A DNA stretch of 64,000 nt from Lentzea californiensis (GTDB taxonomy: Bacteria > Actinomycetota > Actinomycetes > Mycobacteriales > Pseudonocardiaceae), in the NCBI RefSeq assembly GCF_024648825.1, contig NZ_JANBBE010000002.1, forward strand, positions 558,001 through 622,000. The letters are read 5' to 3'. This document shows, in pieces, positions 51,911-60,966 of this stretch. Under the pieces are notes generated by a model that worked only from the letters and a program-made list of their open reading frames with translations, was not told where the DNA came from and ran no database searches. Position 1 is the stretch's first letter. Each line of letters opens with the position of its first letter. The position numbers were made by a program, and so were the translations under genes.

Positions 51911-52747
51911 ATGACAGGCATGGGTGTCCTGTCGCGGGTGCTGCGATCGGTGGGTGGCGACGAGGTGCCCGACCGGCTGGCAGGCCTGCCCGGCAGCGAT
52001 CTGACGAGCCTGCTGCTCGCGTTGGCACGGCGGCGTGCCGGTGCGCTGTCGGCGACGGACGTGGTGCGCCAGTACCGGTCCGACCGGTTCGTGGCGCCTT
52101 CCCCGGTGCCGTTCGCCGTGCTGCGGGCTGCGGAGGACCGGCTGCTGGCCGCGCTGCCGTCGTCGTTCTCCGTGCTGGGTCTCGCACCCTTGGCGCCGCT
52201 GGGGACGTGCTCCGCCGTGGCCGAGATGGATCAGAACAACATCGTGTCGACCATGCGCGGCACCGAGGTCGCCGCCGATCCGACGAACGCGCTGGCGCTG
52301 GAAGCCGCTCTGCTGCGGCAATCAGGGCCCGACGACGTGCGGCTGGCGGCGGTGCAGCGCGTGGTGCGGGCGCAACTGTTCAGCGGCGCCGGGAGGTTCG
52401 CGCACTTCACGTTGTTCGCCGCGGTGTCGGCGGGGCGTGCGCATAGATCGCTCGACTTCGAGCTCGAGCACTTCGCCGAGCACGTCGCGTTCCTGCGCTC
52501 CGCCTGCGGCGACGTCGAGTTCCGCGTGACCGTGCTGGAACCTCGGTTCGAGGCGGTGCGCGGTGCTCTGCCCGCCGACCCGTCGCGGCACACCGGCTAC
52601 TACAAGGGCTTGTGCTTCAAGGTGTTCCGCGACGGCTTGGACATCGGTGACGGCGGGTTCGTCGACTGGACCGCGCGGTTGACGGGCAACCGCAAGGAGC
52701 GCTTGCTGATCAGCGGCGTGGGTGTCGACCGCTTCGCCACGCTCTGA
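51911..52747 (+). CDS. Conserved hypothetical protein
   Basis: A 278-residue cytoplasmic protein without a confident family. Notable blocks are FSVLGLAPLAPLGTCSAVAEMDQNNIVSTMRGTEVAADPTNALALEAALLR and LDFELEHFAEHVAFLRSACGDVEFRVTVLEP. The pattern of conserved Asp-Gln-Asn-Asn and Arg-Gly-Thr-Glu followed by a long helix recalls class II aminoacyl-tRNA synthetase-like folds, but this is a weak likeness. Start is ATG 51911, or ATG 51920 in the same frame. Divergent from the methyltransferase gene with 36 nt between. Confidence 0.65.
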   Translation: MTGMGVLSRVLRSVGGDEVPDRLAGLPGSDLTSLLLALARRRAGALSATDVVRQYRSDRFVAPSPVPFAVLRAAEDRLLAALPSSFSVLGLAPLAPLGTCSAVAEMDQNNIVSTMRGTEVAADPTNALALEAALLRQSGPDDVRLAAVQRVVRAQLFSGAGRFAHFTLFAAVSAGRAHRSLDFELEHFAEHVAFLRSACGDVEFRVTVLEPRFEAVRGALPADPSRHTGYYKGLCFKVFRDGLDIGDGGFVDWTARLTGNRKERLLISGVGVDRFATL

Positions 52748-52825
52748 TTCCCGGCTGGAGGGAACAGCTGAAGCCGCCAGCCGCGACAGAAGCTCTAGGG
52801 GCGAGTGTGCCGGCTCGCCATCGGA

Positions 52826-53707
52826 TCAGCGGCCGGCGTAGCGCTGGGCCAGTTCCTCCTCCCGGTCCGCGGGCCACGGGCAGCGGATCTCGCCCTGGGT
52901 GGCCGCGAAGAACAGTTCCAGGTGCACGTGCCAGGCCGCGAGCGCTTCGGGGCCGTGGGTGTTCTCCTGCACGAGCGTGACCGTGGTGCCCTGCAGCGGT
53001 ACGTGCTCGAACTCCCAGCGCACCTTGCCCTTCGGTTCGCCGTCCTGCAGCCACTCGTACTCCAGCAGGCGCGGTGCCTCGGACCTCGTGACCTCGCCCG
53101 GCGTGATGCCGGGATGCGCGGCACGGACCGGCACGCCGCTCTCCGTGGCCTCGGTGAGGACCTTCCAGACGTCGTCCAGCGGCGTCCACACCAGGTCGCG
53201 TTCGAAGCGCACGCCTTCCGGTCCGTCGGTGCCCTCGTCGAGGCCGAAGCGCCTGACGTAGTGCTCGATGCGCGACAGCCACTCCGTGGGCGGCTCGAAC
53301 TTCGCGCCGTCGGCGTGGGCGACCAGGGCGTCCAGGCAGGTGGCCCAGCCCGGTGCGTCGCGGCCCACCGACAGCCTGTTCGCGACGACCGCGGTGAAGA
53401 CCAGCAGACAGCCTTCCTCGCGCGGCAGGATCTCGAAGCGCAGCACGTCGGTGAGCCAGCGGAAGGCGAAGACCTTCGGCGGGTCGGACTCCAGCAGTTC
53501 GCCCTCACCGCCGTCGGAGTCGACCGGCGCCTCGTCCGGGAACGTGAAGCGCATCTTCCTGCCGTCGACCTCGACCTCGGCCGGGAACCAGTGCTTCATC
53601 TCGGCCGGATCGGTGACGACCCGCCAGACCTTCTCCGGCGAGTGCCGCAGTGTGCGCTCGAAGCGCAGCACGGGCTTGCCCTCGATCATCCGCAGTTCGG
53701 CGTCCAC
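52826..53707 (-). CDS. Tandem SRPBCC (AHSA1-type) domain protein
   Basis: A 293-residue protein with two START/AHSA1-like domains. The first reads VLRFERTLRHSPEKVWRVVTDPAEMKHWFPAEVEVDGRKMRF, DPPKVFAFRW and ALVAHADG. The second (from about 160) reads VRFERDLVWTPLDDVWKVLTE, LLEYEWLQDGEPKGKVRWEFEHVPLQGTTVTLVQEN. Such proteins bind hydrophobic ligands. The start GTG 53707 lies directly before the end of the ArsR gene on the same strand, the usual ArsR-SRPBCC pair. Confidence 0.88.
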   Translation of the reverse strand: MDAELRMIEGKPVLRFERTLRHSPEKVWRVVTDPAEMKHWFPAEVEVDGRKMRFTFPDEAPVDSDGGEGELLESDPPKVFAFRWLTDVLRFEILPREEGCLLVFTAVVANRLSVGRDAPGWATCLDALVAHADGAKFEPPTEWLSRIEHYVRRFGLDEGTDGPEGVRFERDLVWTPLDDVWKVLTEATESGVPVRAAHPGITPGEVTRSEAPRLLEYEWLQDGEPKGKVRWEFEHVPLQGTTVTLVQENTHGPEALAAWHVHLELFFAATQGEIRCPWPADREEELAQRYAGR

Positions 53708-53709
53708 GG

Positions 53710-54021
53710 TCAGTCCCCTTCGATCTCGTCGAGCCGGCGTTCCAGTGCGTCGAGGCTCTTCTCCCACATCCGCCGGTACGGCGCGAGCCAGGCGTCGATC
53801 TCCGCGAGCGGCCCCGGCGAGACCCGGTACCAGCGCTTCTGGGCGTCGGTGCGCACCTCGACGAGACCGGCCTCGCGCAACACCTTGAGGTGTTTCGAGA
53901 CGGTCGGCTGGGTGAGTGTCAGCCGGTCGACGAGGTCGCCGACCGGCCGCTCGCGTTCACGCAGCAGGTCGAGGATCTCCCGGCGACTCGGATCCGCCAG
54001 CACGGCGAATGTAGATGCCAT
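53710..54021 (-). CDS. ArsR-family transcriptional regulator
   Basis: A 103-residue winged helix: ASTFAVLADPSRREILDLLRERERPVGDLVDRLTLTQPTVSKHLKVLREAGLVEVRTDAQKRWYRVSPGPLAEIDAWLAPY. No metal-binding Cys are present, so it belongs to the metal-independent group that controls adjacent SRPBCC genes. TATATT lies 6 nt before ATG 54021. CATATAG/ATATAG elements around 54029-54051 (ATATAGC TCAATCG GCATATAG) form an imperfect dyad over the promoter and are the likely autoregulatory site. Confidence 0.9.
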   Translation of the reverse strand: MASTFAVLADPSRREILDLLRERERPVGDLVDRLTLTQPTVSKHLKVLREAGLVEVRTDAQKRWYRVSPGPLAEIDAWLAPYRRMWEKSLDALERRLDEIEGD

Positions 54022-54028
54022 GCCAGCA

Positions 54029-54050
54029 ATATAGCTCAATCGGCATATAG
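54029..54050. promoter_or_regulatory. Probable ArsR operator
   Basis: ATATAGC-TCAATCG-GCATATAG is an imperfect dyad of A/T-rich half-sites spanning the -10 region of the ArsR-SRPBCC operon. A/T-rich DNA stands out strongly in this GC-rich sequence. Confidence 0.5.
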
Positions 54051-54057
54051 CCGCTAC

Positions 54058-54513
54058 TCAGCCCGCGAGGCGGATGGCCACCTCCGTCGTCCACCTGCTC
54101 GGGTCCGGCTCCACGGCGGGGTCGGTGAAGTACGTTTCGAGGCGCGCACCCCACGTGTCACCGTCGCGGTCGAACCGCACGGCGTGGGCGAGGAGCTGGT
54201 CGGTGACGGCCGCCAGCCCGTCCGGACCGCCCTCGTGCAGCGCGACCAGGTACTGGCCGGCGGGCAGCGTGGCCGTGAACACCTCGCCCTCACCGGGCAC
54301 CTCGGCGACGGTCGGGATGCCGGCCTCCACCTCGAACTCCTCGGCGGTCACGCGTAAGTACCGCAGGAACGGCGCTCCGGTGGCCGGTAACTCGCGATCG
54401 GCCAGCCACTGCATGACCTCGGGGAAACGGTCGGCGATCTTGCCGGACGTCTCCGCCGTCACCGTGCCCCTGACGGCTGCGTAGGGCTGCTCCGCGCGTG
54501 TCTCGATGTCCAT
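54058..54513 (-). CDS. GyrI-like/effector-binding domain protein
   Basis: A 151-residue protein: MDIETRAEQPYAAVRGTVTAETSGKIADRFPEVMQWLADRELPATGAPFLRYL, then VEAGIPTVAEVPGEGEVFTATLPAGQYLVALHEGGPDGLAAVTDQLL and DTWGARLETYFTDP. It matches the stand-alone GyrI-like/AraC effector-binding (SHS2) fold, which binds small drugs or inhibits gyrase in E. coli. Start is ATG 54513, with TAGCGT 7 nt upstream. Confidence 0.87.
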   Translation of the reverse strand: MDIETRAEQPYAAVRGTVTAETSGKIADRFPEVMQWLADRELPATGAPFLRYLRVTAEEFEVEAGIPTVAEVPGEGEVFTATLPAGQYLVALHEGGPDGLAAVTDQLLAHAVRFDRDGDTWGARLETYFTDPAVEPDPSRWTTEVAIRLAG

Positions 54514-54588
54514 GCCCGCAACGCTAGTCACGACCACCGACAGAAAATGGGAGTCCGGAGTCGAGGGGCGCCGATTAACGTGAAGTTC

Positions 54589-55725
54589 ATGCACCGCACC
54601 CTCTCCGTGGCCAGTTCCCCGGTGCGCGACCTGCTCGCGCTGACCTCCCGCCCCGAGGTCATCTCGTTCGCCGGCGGCCTGCCCGCCCCCGAACTGTTCG
54701 ACCTGGACGGTGTGCGCGCCGCCTACGACCGCGCCCTGCGAAACCGCGCCGTCCTGCAATACGCGCCCACAGAGGAAGATCCGGCGCTTCGAGACCTGGT
54801 CTCGGCGCGCCTGACCGGTCGTGGACTGCCCACTTCGGACGTCCTGATCACCACCGGCTCCCAGCAGGCGCTCGCACTGGTGGCCACCGCGATGCTCGGG
54901 CCGGGCGCGGTCGTGGCGGTCGAGGAACCGACCTACCTGGCGGCGCTGCAGTGCTTCCGGATGACCGGCGCCCGGATCGTGCCCGTCGAGAGCGACGCAG
55001 ACGGCCTGGTTCCCTCGTCACTGCGGTCCGTCGTCGCCGCCGAGAAACCAGAACTGCTCTACCTGGTGCCGACGTTCGCGAACCCGACCGGCCGCACCCT
55101 CTCCGCCGAACGCCGCGTGGAGATAGCGGAGATCGCCGCGGCTGACGACCTGTGGATCGTGGAAGACGACCCGTACGGCGAACTCCGCTACCGCGGCTCC
55201 GCCGTGCCGCCGCTCGCGTCGATGAGCGACAGGACCATCTACCTCGGCAGCTTCTCGAAGGTCGGCGCCCCCGGCATGCGCCTGGGCTGGCTGAGGGCCC
55301 CCGCCGACCTGCTGCGCACCCTGACGATCGTGAAGCAGGCAGCCGACCTCCACACGTCCACAGTGGACCAGGCCGCCGCCGCGGTCTACCTGGCGGACAA
55401 CGACCTCGACGCCCACATCGCCCGCCTGTGCGCCGAGTACGGCGCCCGCCGCGCCGCGATGCTCGCCGCACTGCCCACGACCATGCCCGCCGGCACGACG
55501 TGGAGCGACCCGGACGGCGGCATGTTCGTGTGGCTGCGGCTACCCGGCGACGCCGACAGCGCCGTGCTGCTGAAGGACGCCCTGCGGCACGACGTCGCCT
55601 TCGTGCCCGGCGCGGCCTTCTTCGCGACGACGCCGGACCACGCGACGTTGCGGATGTCGTTCACGGCCAACACCGTGGAGGAGATCGGCGAGGGCATGGC
55701 GCGCCTGGCGAGGGTGCTGCTGTGA
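54589..55725 (+). CDS. PLP-dependent aminotransferase (MocR/2-aminoadipate type)
   Basis: A 378-residue fold-type I aminotransferase: VISFAGGLPAPELFDLDGVR, LQYAPTEEDPALRDLVSARL, LITTGSQQALALVATAMLGPG, LYLVPTFANPTGRTLS, VEDDPYGELRY, and the Schiff-base Lys in IYLGSFSKVGAPGMRLGWLRAP. The closest pattern is LysN/2-aminoadipate transaminase and GntR-MocR C-terminal domains. Amino acid specificity is open. Start is ATG 54589, with TAACGT 7 nt upstream. A hairpin terminator follows. Confidence 0.92.
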   Translation: MHRTLSVASSPVRDLLALTSRPEVISFAGGLPAPELFDLDGVRAAYDRALRNRAVLQYAPTEEDPALRDLVSARLTGRGLPTSDVLITTGSQQALALVATAMLGPGAVVAVEEPTYLAALQCFRMTGARIVPVESDADGLVPSSLRSVVAAEKPELLYLVPTFANPTGRTLSAERRVEIAEIAAADDLWIVEDDPYGELRYRGSAVPPLASMSDRTIYLGSFSKVGAPGMRLGWLRAPADLLRTLTIVKQAADLHTSTVDQAAAAVYLADNDLDAHIARLCAEYGARRAAMLAALPTTMPAGTTWSDPDGGMFVWLRLPGDADSAVLLKDALRHDVAFVPGAAFFATTPDHATLRMSFTANTVEEIGEGMARLARVLL

Positions 55726-55767
55726 ACCTGAACGACGAGGACTGTCAGACCCCGTGAGTACGTTGAA

Positions 55768-55802
55768 ACGCAGGGGTTCCCGATTCGGGGGTACCCCTGC
55801 GT
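55768..55802 (+). terminator. Terminator after the aminotransferase gene
   Basis: ACGCAGGGGT and ACCCCTGCGT form a perfect 10-bp outer stem, with an inner CCCGATTCGGG hairpin. It lies 43 nt after the stop. Confidence 0.75.
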
Positions 55803-56075
55803 GAGCGTGCTCGGAGCTGCAAACCCACTCGTGCCCGCTGCCGGCGCCGCGCAGCCTGTTTCGTGGCGAACCTGCGCGCCGCTGGTATGCGCCGCTCACA
55901 GCACCCGGTTGGCCACGTGCTGACTCGCCTGAGACAACGGATTCAGCCAAGGCAAGCGCAAGCGCCCCATTCGTGCGGCACGCTGAGACCGCTCGCCCAC
56001 CTGACCTCTGAAGACAGCGCTGGCCGGAACTGCCCGAGCCGCCGCCGCGGCGGCGCTACGCCGGTTCGCGGGCGC
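55803..56075. other. Intergenic region, nothing recognised
   Basis: 273 bp between the terminator and the convergent RNase HI gene. No coding pattern, repeat or RNA structure was identified. Confidence 0.4.
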
Positions 56076-56771
56076 TCAGCCGAACAGTTCGAGCGCGTTC
56101 TGGTGGTGGTCGCACCGGCCGCCGCCGGTCGCGACGGAGCAGGGCGTGCCCTTCTTCGTGATGGCACCGCACTGCAACGCCGGGTCGTGGACGTGGCACA
56201 GGCCGTTCGACCCCGCCGTGATCGGGCAGGGCGTGCCCTTCTTCGTGGGCGCGCCGCAGGCTTCGCCGCTCAGTTCGCGCGGCTGCTTGGGCTTCGCGGC
56301 CTTCTTCGGCTTCGCCTGGGGCTGCTTGACTTCGCGCCCCGTCACCTCTTCGACGCCGCGCACGGCGAGGCGGTCGGCGCGCTCGTTCTCCGGGTGGCCC
56401 GCGTGGCCCTTGACCCAGTGCCACTCGACCTCGTGGGGGTCGGCGGCTTCCTCCAGGCGGCGCCACAGGTCGGAGTTCTTGACCGGCTCGCGAGCCTTCG
56501 TGAGCCAGCCGTTCGACTTCCAGCCGTGCACCCACGACGTGATGCCGTTCCGGACATAAGTGCTGTCCGTGTACAGGTTCACGGTGGACGGCCGCGTGAG
56601 GCTCTCCAACGCCATGATGGGCGCCATCAGTTCCATGCGGTTGTTCGTCGTCGGGCCGATGTCACCGCCGTACATGTCCTTCTCGTGCGCGCCGTAACGC
56701 AGCACGGCACCCCAGCCACCCGGCCCGGGATTGGGGCTGCACGCGCCGTCGGTGTAGATCTCGACCTCCAT
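56076..56771 (-). CDS. rnhA: Ribonuclease HI with a duplicated Cys/His-rich tail
   Basis: A 231-residue protein. Residues 1-142 are RNase [72 protein letters not shown] supply the D-E-D-D active site. After a Lys/Pro linker ([15 protein letters not shown]), the tail has two copies of a Cys-Gly-Ala-x-Thr-Lys-Lys-Gly-Thr-Pro-Cys motif, each closed by Cys/His (NGLCHVH, GGRCDHH). These look like two small zinc knuckles. It removes RNA from RNA-DNA hybrids. The tail may bind nucleic acid, and it differs from the acid-phosphatase fusion of mycobacterial RNase HI. TAGCCT lies 8 nt before the ATG. Confidence 0.93.
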   Translation of the reverse strand: MEVEIYTDGACSPNPGPGGWGAVLRYGAHEKDMYGGDIGPTTNNRMELMAPIMALESLTRPSTVNLYTDSTYVRNGITSWVHGWKSNGWLTKAREPVKNSDLWRRLEEAADPHEVEWHWVKGHAGHPENERADRLAVRGVEEVTGREVKQPQAKPKKAAKPKQPRELSGEACGAPTKKGTPCPITAGSNGLCHVHDPALQCGAITKKGTPCSVATGGGRCDHHQNALELFG

Positions 56772-56782
56772 GCGGCATGAGG

Positions 56783-57196
56783 CTACCGACGCGGTCCGAC
56801 GGCCTTGCGCTGACGGTTGTTCGCGATGATGCACCGGAACATCTCGACGAGCGCCGGCGCGTTGATCGGCTGGTCGCGGTACACGGAGATCATGCGCGCG
56901 GTCTTGTTGCCGTGGCCGCTCGTGATGATGTTGTGCGGGTCCGGCACGATCGCCTTGTCGTAGAGCATCACGTTCACGTGGTCCTTGGTGCCGAGCAACG
57001 CGCACACGTTGCCGTCCAGCACGAAGTACGGCCGGTTCGTGAACTTGATCGTCTCCTCGACGTCCGGATCGGCCTCGTGCACGAGCTTGCGCACCTCGCG
57101 GCAGATGTCCTGCTGCCAGTCCGGCAGCCCGGCGATGTAGTCGTCAACACATGTGCCCATAGCCCTGTGTCGCAGCCTCTCGCCGTTTCTCGACAT
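56783..57196 (-). CDS. DUF1801-like protein
   Basis: 137 residues. From the second Met it reads [78 protein letters not shown], the DUF1801/YdhG-like pattern. This is a small alpha/beta fold of unknown role. ATG 57196 is 2 nt after the upstream stop (coupled); ATG 57160 fits the family length better. It lies 11 nt upstream of the rnhA start, on the same strand. Confidence 0.8.
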   Translation of the reverse strand: MSRNGERLRHRAMGTCVDDYIAGLPDWQQDICREVRKLVHEADPDVEETIKFTNRPYFVLDGNVCALLGTKDHVNVMLYDKAIVPDPHNIITSGHGNKTARMISVYRDQPINAPALVEMFRCIIANNRQRKAVGPRR

Positions 57197-57198
57197 GG

Positions 57199-57852
57199 TC
57201 AGCGCGGCAGCCAGCTCGCCATGTCCGCCATGGCGTCCAGCGTCTCCCGGTTCACCTGCCCGGACGCGGACTCGGTCTCCGCGATCACGACCGTGCTGCC
57301 GTCCGTCCGGGACGAGTAGTTCAGCCCGGAGAACCGGATGTCCGCCAACCCGAGCAGCGGGGTGGCCAGCGGGCTGACGTCGCCGGTTCCGTGCACGTCG
57401 ATCAGCTTCTTGAACTCTCCCGCGTCGCGCCGGTTCCGGAAGCCGACCCACGCCACGGACACCACCGCGACGTTGCCACGGTCGTCGCCGACGGCGAAGA
57501 GCGTCCGGTCGAGCGACTTGCACGGGTTGCGGACGAAGTGGTCCCGCACCTGGCCGAACGAATGCGACACGCACTCCAGCGCGGGTTTGGCCGTGCGCTT
57601 GAGCGTCCGCATGTTCAGCCGGCGCCACGCGCCGTCCGCGTCGCCGTTGCGGGCGGACTTCCTGCCCTCCGACTTCGCCCTGGTCAGGTTCACCCCGGCC
57701 GAGTCGGCGACGGTCGTGGACGCGCCGCCACCGAGCGACAGCCCGCCTCCGGCAGTGAGTGACACCGCCAGCACCCCGGCCGCCACCACCGCTCCGGCCT
57801 TGCCCGCTCCCGGATCCGATCCGCCTCCGGCCCCACCGATTCTTCGCGCCAT
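57199..57852 (-). CDS. Conserved hypothetical protein with one membrane segment
   Basis: A 217-residue protein. The Gly-rich N-terminus (MARRIGGAGGGSDPGAGK) precedes a hydrophobic stretch AGAVVAAGVLAVSLTAGGGLSL, a signal anchor. The rest (TRAKSEGRKSARNGDADGAWRRLNMRTLKRTAKPALECVSHSFGQVRDHFVRNPCKSLDRTLFAVGD) should lie outside the membrane. Cys pairs and RNPCKSL are likely to matter, and a strand-rich segment follows (GNVAVVSVAWVGFRNR). No named family. Start is ATG 57852, with GAAGGGGGA upstream. Confidence 0.7.
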   Translation of the reverse strand: MARRIGGAGGGSDPGAGKAGAVVAAGVLAVSLTAGGGLSLGGGASTTVADSAGVNLTRAKSEGRKSARNGDADGAWRRLNMRTLKRTAKPALECVSHSFGQVRDHFVRNPCKSLDRTLFAVGDDRGNVAVVSVAWVGFRNRRDAGEFKKLIDVHGTGDVSPLATPLLGLADIRFSGLNYSSRTDGSTVVIAETESASGQVNRETLDAMADMASWLPR

Positions 57853-57896
57853 CCGTGTCCCCCTTCAGGGCGACGAGGACACCGCACAGACCATGA

Positions 57897-58859
57897 TCAG
57901 CGAGGTGGATTGGGGTCAAAGCACTCGATCGGGTGATTCCGCAGAACGGCGCGGGCGGCGGCGACCAGGTCCGCTTCCCGGCCGTGCCGCGCCACGGCCT
58001 GCAGCCCGACCGGCAGGCCGCACGAGTCGAACCCGGCCGGGATGCTGATCGCCGGGTGCCCGCTGAGGTTGAACGCCCACGTCAGGGCCGTGTTGACGCG
58101 CGACCCCGGGCCGTCGTGGCCGTGCGGCGGGCCGGGGGTGGCCGGCGTGAGCAGCAGGTCCGTGGTCTCGAACAACGAGTCCAGCGCCGGGTTCGGGCCG
58201 CAGCGGCCCGCGTACCAGTCGGAGGCGGGGTCCTCGAGCGACAGCGAGACGAGGCGTGGGCGCAGGGCGGCAGCCGCCCGCCAGGCGATCGACGCCTGTT
58301 CGTCGTCGACCTCGGCGAAGCCCAGGTCCGTGGACCAGGCGGCGGAAGGCGAGCTGACCTCGGTGATGCCGAGGTAGGTCGCGAGCAGGGACGGGTCGCG
58401 GGTGAAGACGCCCACCGCGGCACGTTCGGCCGAGGTCGTCTTGAGGCCGAGAACGCCGCACCACGCGGCCGGGATGCGGATCGAGCCCGCGCCGTCCACG
58501 CCGGTGGCCAGCGGCACGATGCCGGACGCCACCGCGACGGCCGATCCCGCTGACGAGCCACCCGGTGTGCGGTCCAGGTTCCACGGGTTGCGTGTGAGGC
58601 CGCGAGAGTTGCGGCCCCACGTCTGCCACGGAGTGCTGCCATCGGGCGTGGTGGTCAGTCCGATCGGCACACAACCCATGGCCACCAACGCTTCCCGGTG
58701 GCTTCGGCGTTCGCCCCGCTTCACCGCGATGGGCATGCCCGCGAACGGCAGTGAGGGATCGACCTCGAGAGAGGGTGCGCGGAAGACCTCGTGGAACGCA
58801 CACAGCGTGGGTTCCACCGAAGCCAGCCGTACCACCGCCTCGGCCACACGGTCAGGCAT
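57897..58859 (-). CDS. Amidase signature family protein, shortened
   Basis: A 320-residue protein. It keeps the catalytic Lys region ([16 protein letters not shown]), the Gly/Ser loop [46 protein letters not shown] with the Ser-cisSer pair, and the C-terminal [29 protein letters not shown]. The family is usually 450-500 residues. The segments after the Lys (the usual DxxxxxG...T) and in the middle are much shorter, so the enzyme may be altered or inactive. Relatives hydrolyse amides. Start is ATG 58859, head to head with the next gene. Confidence 0.75.
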   Translation of the reverse strand: MPDRVAEAVVRLASVEPTLCAFHEVFRAPSLEVDPSLPFAGMPIAVKRGERRSHREALVAMGCVPIGLTTTPDGSTPWQTWGRNSRGLTRNPWNLDRTPGGSSAGSAVAVASGIVPLATGVDGAGSIRIPAAWCGVLGLKTTSAERAAVGVFTRDPSLLATYLGITEVSSPSAAWSTDLGFAEVDDEQASIAWRAAAALRPRLVSLSLEDPASDWYAGRCGPNPALDSLFETTDLLLTPATPGPPHGHDGPGSRVNTALTWAFNLSGHPAISIPAGFDSCGLPVGLQAVARHGREADLVAAARAVLRNHPIECFDPNPPR

Positions 58860-58869
58860 GATCCACCCC

Positions 58870-59451
58870 GTGAAATGGACTCGCGCTGTGCACCACCTGG
58901 CCGAACTCGCCGCGAAGTGCGGCGAGCTGCCGACCTCGTTCTTCCGGTTCCAGGTGGTCGAGGTGTGGGTCTTCGGCGAGCTGCTCGACGTCCCCAGGGA
59001 CGTCGACGCCATCGAGGTCGCGCTGGTCACGGACCTGCCGGTCGAGGAGGTGCCGTGGATGAGCGAACCGGTCGGTGCCGAGCACTGGGCGAACTCGACG
59101 CGGCTGTCGCGCAACCCGTTCGAGGCGCGCTGGCGGTCGAAGGACGCTCCGGTGTGGAACCACCGCATCGAACGGCCCGCGCTGGTCTGGAGCGCCGCGG
59201 ACGGCATCAACGAGGAAACGCTCGTGGCGGTCAGCGACGGCACGGGTGAGCTGGTGCGCCTGGCCGCGCCGTCGGAGGAGGAACTGCGACAGCGCGTCCA
59301 GGACGAGTTCGCGATCAGCCTGAGGGCGTTGCGGCGCGAGAACCAGGCTTACACCGACCACCGCTGGAGCCCCGGCAAGCTCACGCCGTACTCCGACGCC
59401 CTGTGGCGCGCGACCACCGGATATCTGGACCTGCTCGACGTGGTCAACTGA
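58870..59451 (+). CDS. DUF7711-like conserved protein
   Basis: 193 residues from GTG 58870: [83 protein letters not shown]. The block order matches a family common in Pseudonocardiales that I recall as DUF7711, without known function. ATG 58858 is in frame but would overlap the divergent amidase start; CATGAT lies 7 nt before the GTG. Confidence 0.7.
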   Translation: MKWTRAVHHLAELAAKCGELPTSFFRFQVVEVWVFGELLDVPRDVDAIEVALVTDLPVEEVPWMSEPVGAEHWANSTRLSRNPFEARWRSKDAPVWNHRIERPALVWSAADGINEETLVAVSDGTGELVRLAAPSEEELRQRVQDEFAISLRALRRENQAYTDHRWSPGKLTPYSDALWRATTGYLDLLDVVN

Positions 59452-59499
59452 CGCCGAAACCACCACGGACGATTCTGGCGCCGCGCTAGTTTGCGCGCC

Positions 59500-60780
59500 G
59501 TGCAGATCAATCGACGGCTCTGGGGCCCCGTGGCGCTGGCGCTCCTCGCGCTGTTCAACGTCAGCGACCACACCCTGCTGTCGACGCACGGAGCTCATTT
59601 CGGCGTCAGCAAGTACTCCGTCGTAACGCTGGGCCTCCCCGCGCTGGCAGTGATCGCGGGTGTGTGGCTCACAAGGCACTGGCAGTGGCTGCTCGTGGCA
59701 GGCACCGCGGGCGCGCTGGTCGCCTCGGTCGAGTCGCAGGTGCACTTCTTCAGTCTGCGGCCGGGCACCTCGAGCATCATCGACTCGCTGGGCACCGCCG
59801 GTGCGGTGCTGATCGTCATCGGCGTGCTGGCGGTCACCCGCGACGCCGCGATGGCCGCGACCGTGGTCGGCGCCCAGGTGCTGGCCACGCTGTTCCGCGG
59901 CATGGATTGGCTGGACAGCACGATCCCCCCGATGGCCGTCGTGTTCGCGCTCGCAGGGCTCGGTGTGCTCGGCGCCGCCCTCGCGGTCCACGCCGTGCGC
60001 ACGGGCAAGGCGCCACGACCCGAACCCGTCAGCAGCCGCGCCGCGGTCGCGGGAACGGCGACGGCGCTGTTGCCGCTCGTGCTCCTCGGAGCCGGGATCC
60101 TGCTGCAGCAGGCACTGGTCCTGCCGCTGGTACGAGCGAGCGCGGGCGTGGCACTGCTGCTCTGCGCCGCCGGCCTGACGCTCGTCCTCGGCAGGAGAGC
60201 GTTCCTCAGGACCATGACCGCCGGCTTCGTCCTGCTCGCCGTGGCAGCACCGCTCAACTTCGGGCTCTACTTCTCCGCCAGCCAGTTCAGCACGTACGCA
60301 CCGGCCGCCGTGGTCGGCCTGGGCACCGGGATCCTCGCCGCGCAGCTCGGCCGGTCGGCCGTGACCGGTGCCGCCGCCTGCGCCGCTCTCGCCGCCGTCA
60401 TGGGACTGGTCGTCGAGGTCACCGGCACGCACACCGACATGACCCGCAGTGCGCTCGGTTCGCTTATCGTCGCGCTGGGCGTGCTGGCCGTGACCTCCGC
60501 CGCCGCTGCGGCCACCCCCGCACTCGTGGACCTCCGCGCGTTGCCCGTAGCGCTCGGGCCGTTGCTGATCGGGTTCGCGCTGGCCTTCCGCCAGCTGATC
60601 CAGCCGTGGCTCGCCTACGAGAAGAGCACGACCCAGTTCGCCGAGCAGTACTACGGCTCGCTGTGGGTCGTGCTGCTCGTGCTCGCCGCCTTGGCCCTGC
60701 TCGTGGGCCTCTACCAGCCCCGGGAACGCCATTCCGGTAGCGAAGGACGCTCCTTGCCCAAGATCGAGTCGTCGCCGTGA
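59500..60780 (+). CDS. Hypothetical polytopic membrane protein
   Basis: A 426-residue protein with about eleven hydrophobic helices, for example LWGPVALALLALFNVSD, VVTLGLPALAVIAGVWL, AGAVLIVIGVLAVTR, TALLPLVLLGAGILLQQALVLPLV and LWVVLLVLAALALLVGLYQP. No transporter motif recognised. TAGTTT lies 7 nt before GTG 59500. The last 20 or so residues (RERHSGSEGRSLPKIESSP) are encoded antisense to the MBL-fold gene fragment that starts the integration site, so the natural C-terminus may have been altered. Confidence 0.75.
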   Translation: MQINRRLWGPVALALLALFNVSDHTLLSTHGAHFGVSKYSVVTLGLPALAVIAGVWLTRHWQWLLVAGTAGALVASVESQVHFFSLRPGTSSIIDSLGTAGAVLIVIGVLAVTRDAAMAATVVGAQVLATLFRGMDWLDSTIPPMAVVFALAGLGVLGAALAVHAVRTGKAPRPEPVSSRAAVAGTATALLPLVLLGAGILLQQALVLPLVRASAGVALLLCAAGLTLVLGRRAFLRTMTAGFVLLAVAAPLNFGLYFSASQFSTYAPAAVVGLGTGILAAQLGRSAVTGAAACAALAAVMGLVVEVTGTHTDMTRSALGSLIVALGVLAVTSAAAAATPALVDLRALPVALGPLLIGFALAFRQLIQPWLAYEKSTTQFAEQYYGSLWVVLLVLAALALLVGLYQPRERHSGSEGRSLPKIESSP

Positions 60781-60900
60781 CCGGGGTAGAACCACGTGTC
60801 GTCGGGCAGCACCGCGAACACCCGGTCCTCGACGTCGTTGATCAGCGACGCGAAGTTGTCGGCGGACGTGGTCTTCCCCACACTCCCCGGAGAGGGTGAA
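60711..60900 (-). pseudogene. 3' fragment of an MBL-fold hydrolase gene, left copy
   Basis: The minus strand codes for PGSVGKTTSADNFASLINDV, EDRVFAVLPDDTWFYPGHGD and PSLPEWRSRGW then TAG. This is the last part of a glyoxalase II-like MBL-fold hydrolase; YPGHGD holds a metal-binding His. The N-terminal part, including HxHxDH, is missing from this window. Homology to the target protein ends at the PGSVGKT codons, close to the end of the direct repeat. Confidence 0.75.
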
Positions 60901-60918
60901 TCACACTAGTGGTGAACA
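60714..60918. repeat. 205-bp direct repeat, left copy (candidate att region)
   Basis: Aligns without gaps to 61687-61891. Identity is very high over the central part (about 60770-60882, one mismatch seen) and lower toward the gene's stop codon. Both copies end at the same point, CACTAG(T/C)GGTGAACA, after which the sequences differ. This pattern fits site-specific integration into the 3' part of the MBL gene. Confidence 0.85.
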
Positions 60919-60928
60919 GATCCACCTC

Positions 60929-60960
60929 GTGTAGCTCATGGCGCTACGCGGGGCTACACT
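60929..60960. promoter_or_regulatory. Operator and -10 box of the Phd/VapC operon
   Basis: GTGTAGC (60929-60935) and GCTACAC (60953-60959) form a perfect 7-bp inverted repeat, with an extra GCTAC at 60943-60947. The right arm includes the -10 box TACACT (60955-60960), 6 nt before GTG 60967. This is typical for autorepression by the antitoxin. Confidence 0.65.
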
Positions 60961-60966
60961 CGTTTG

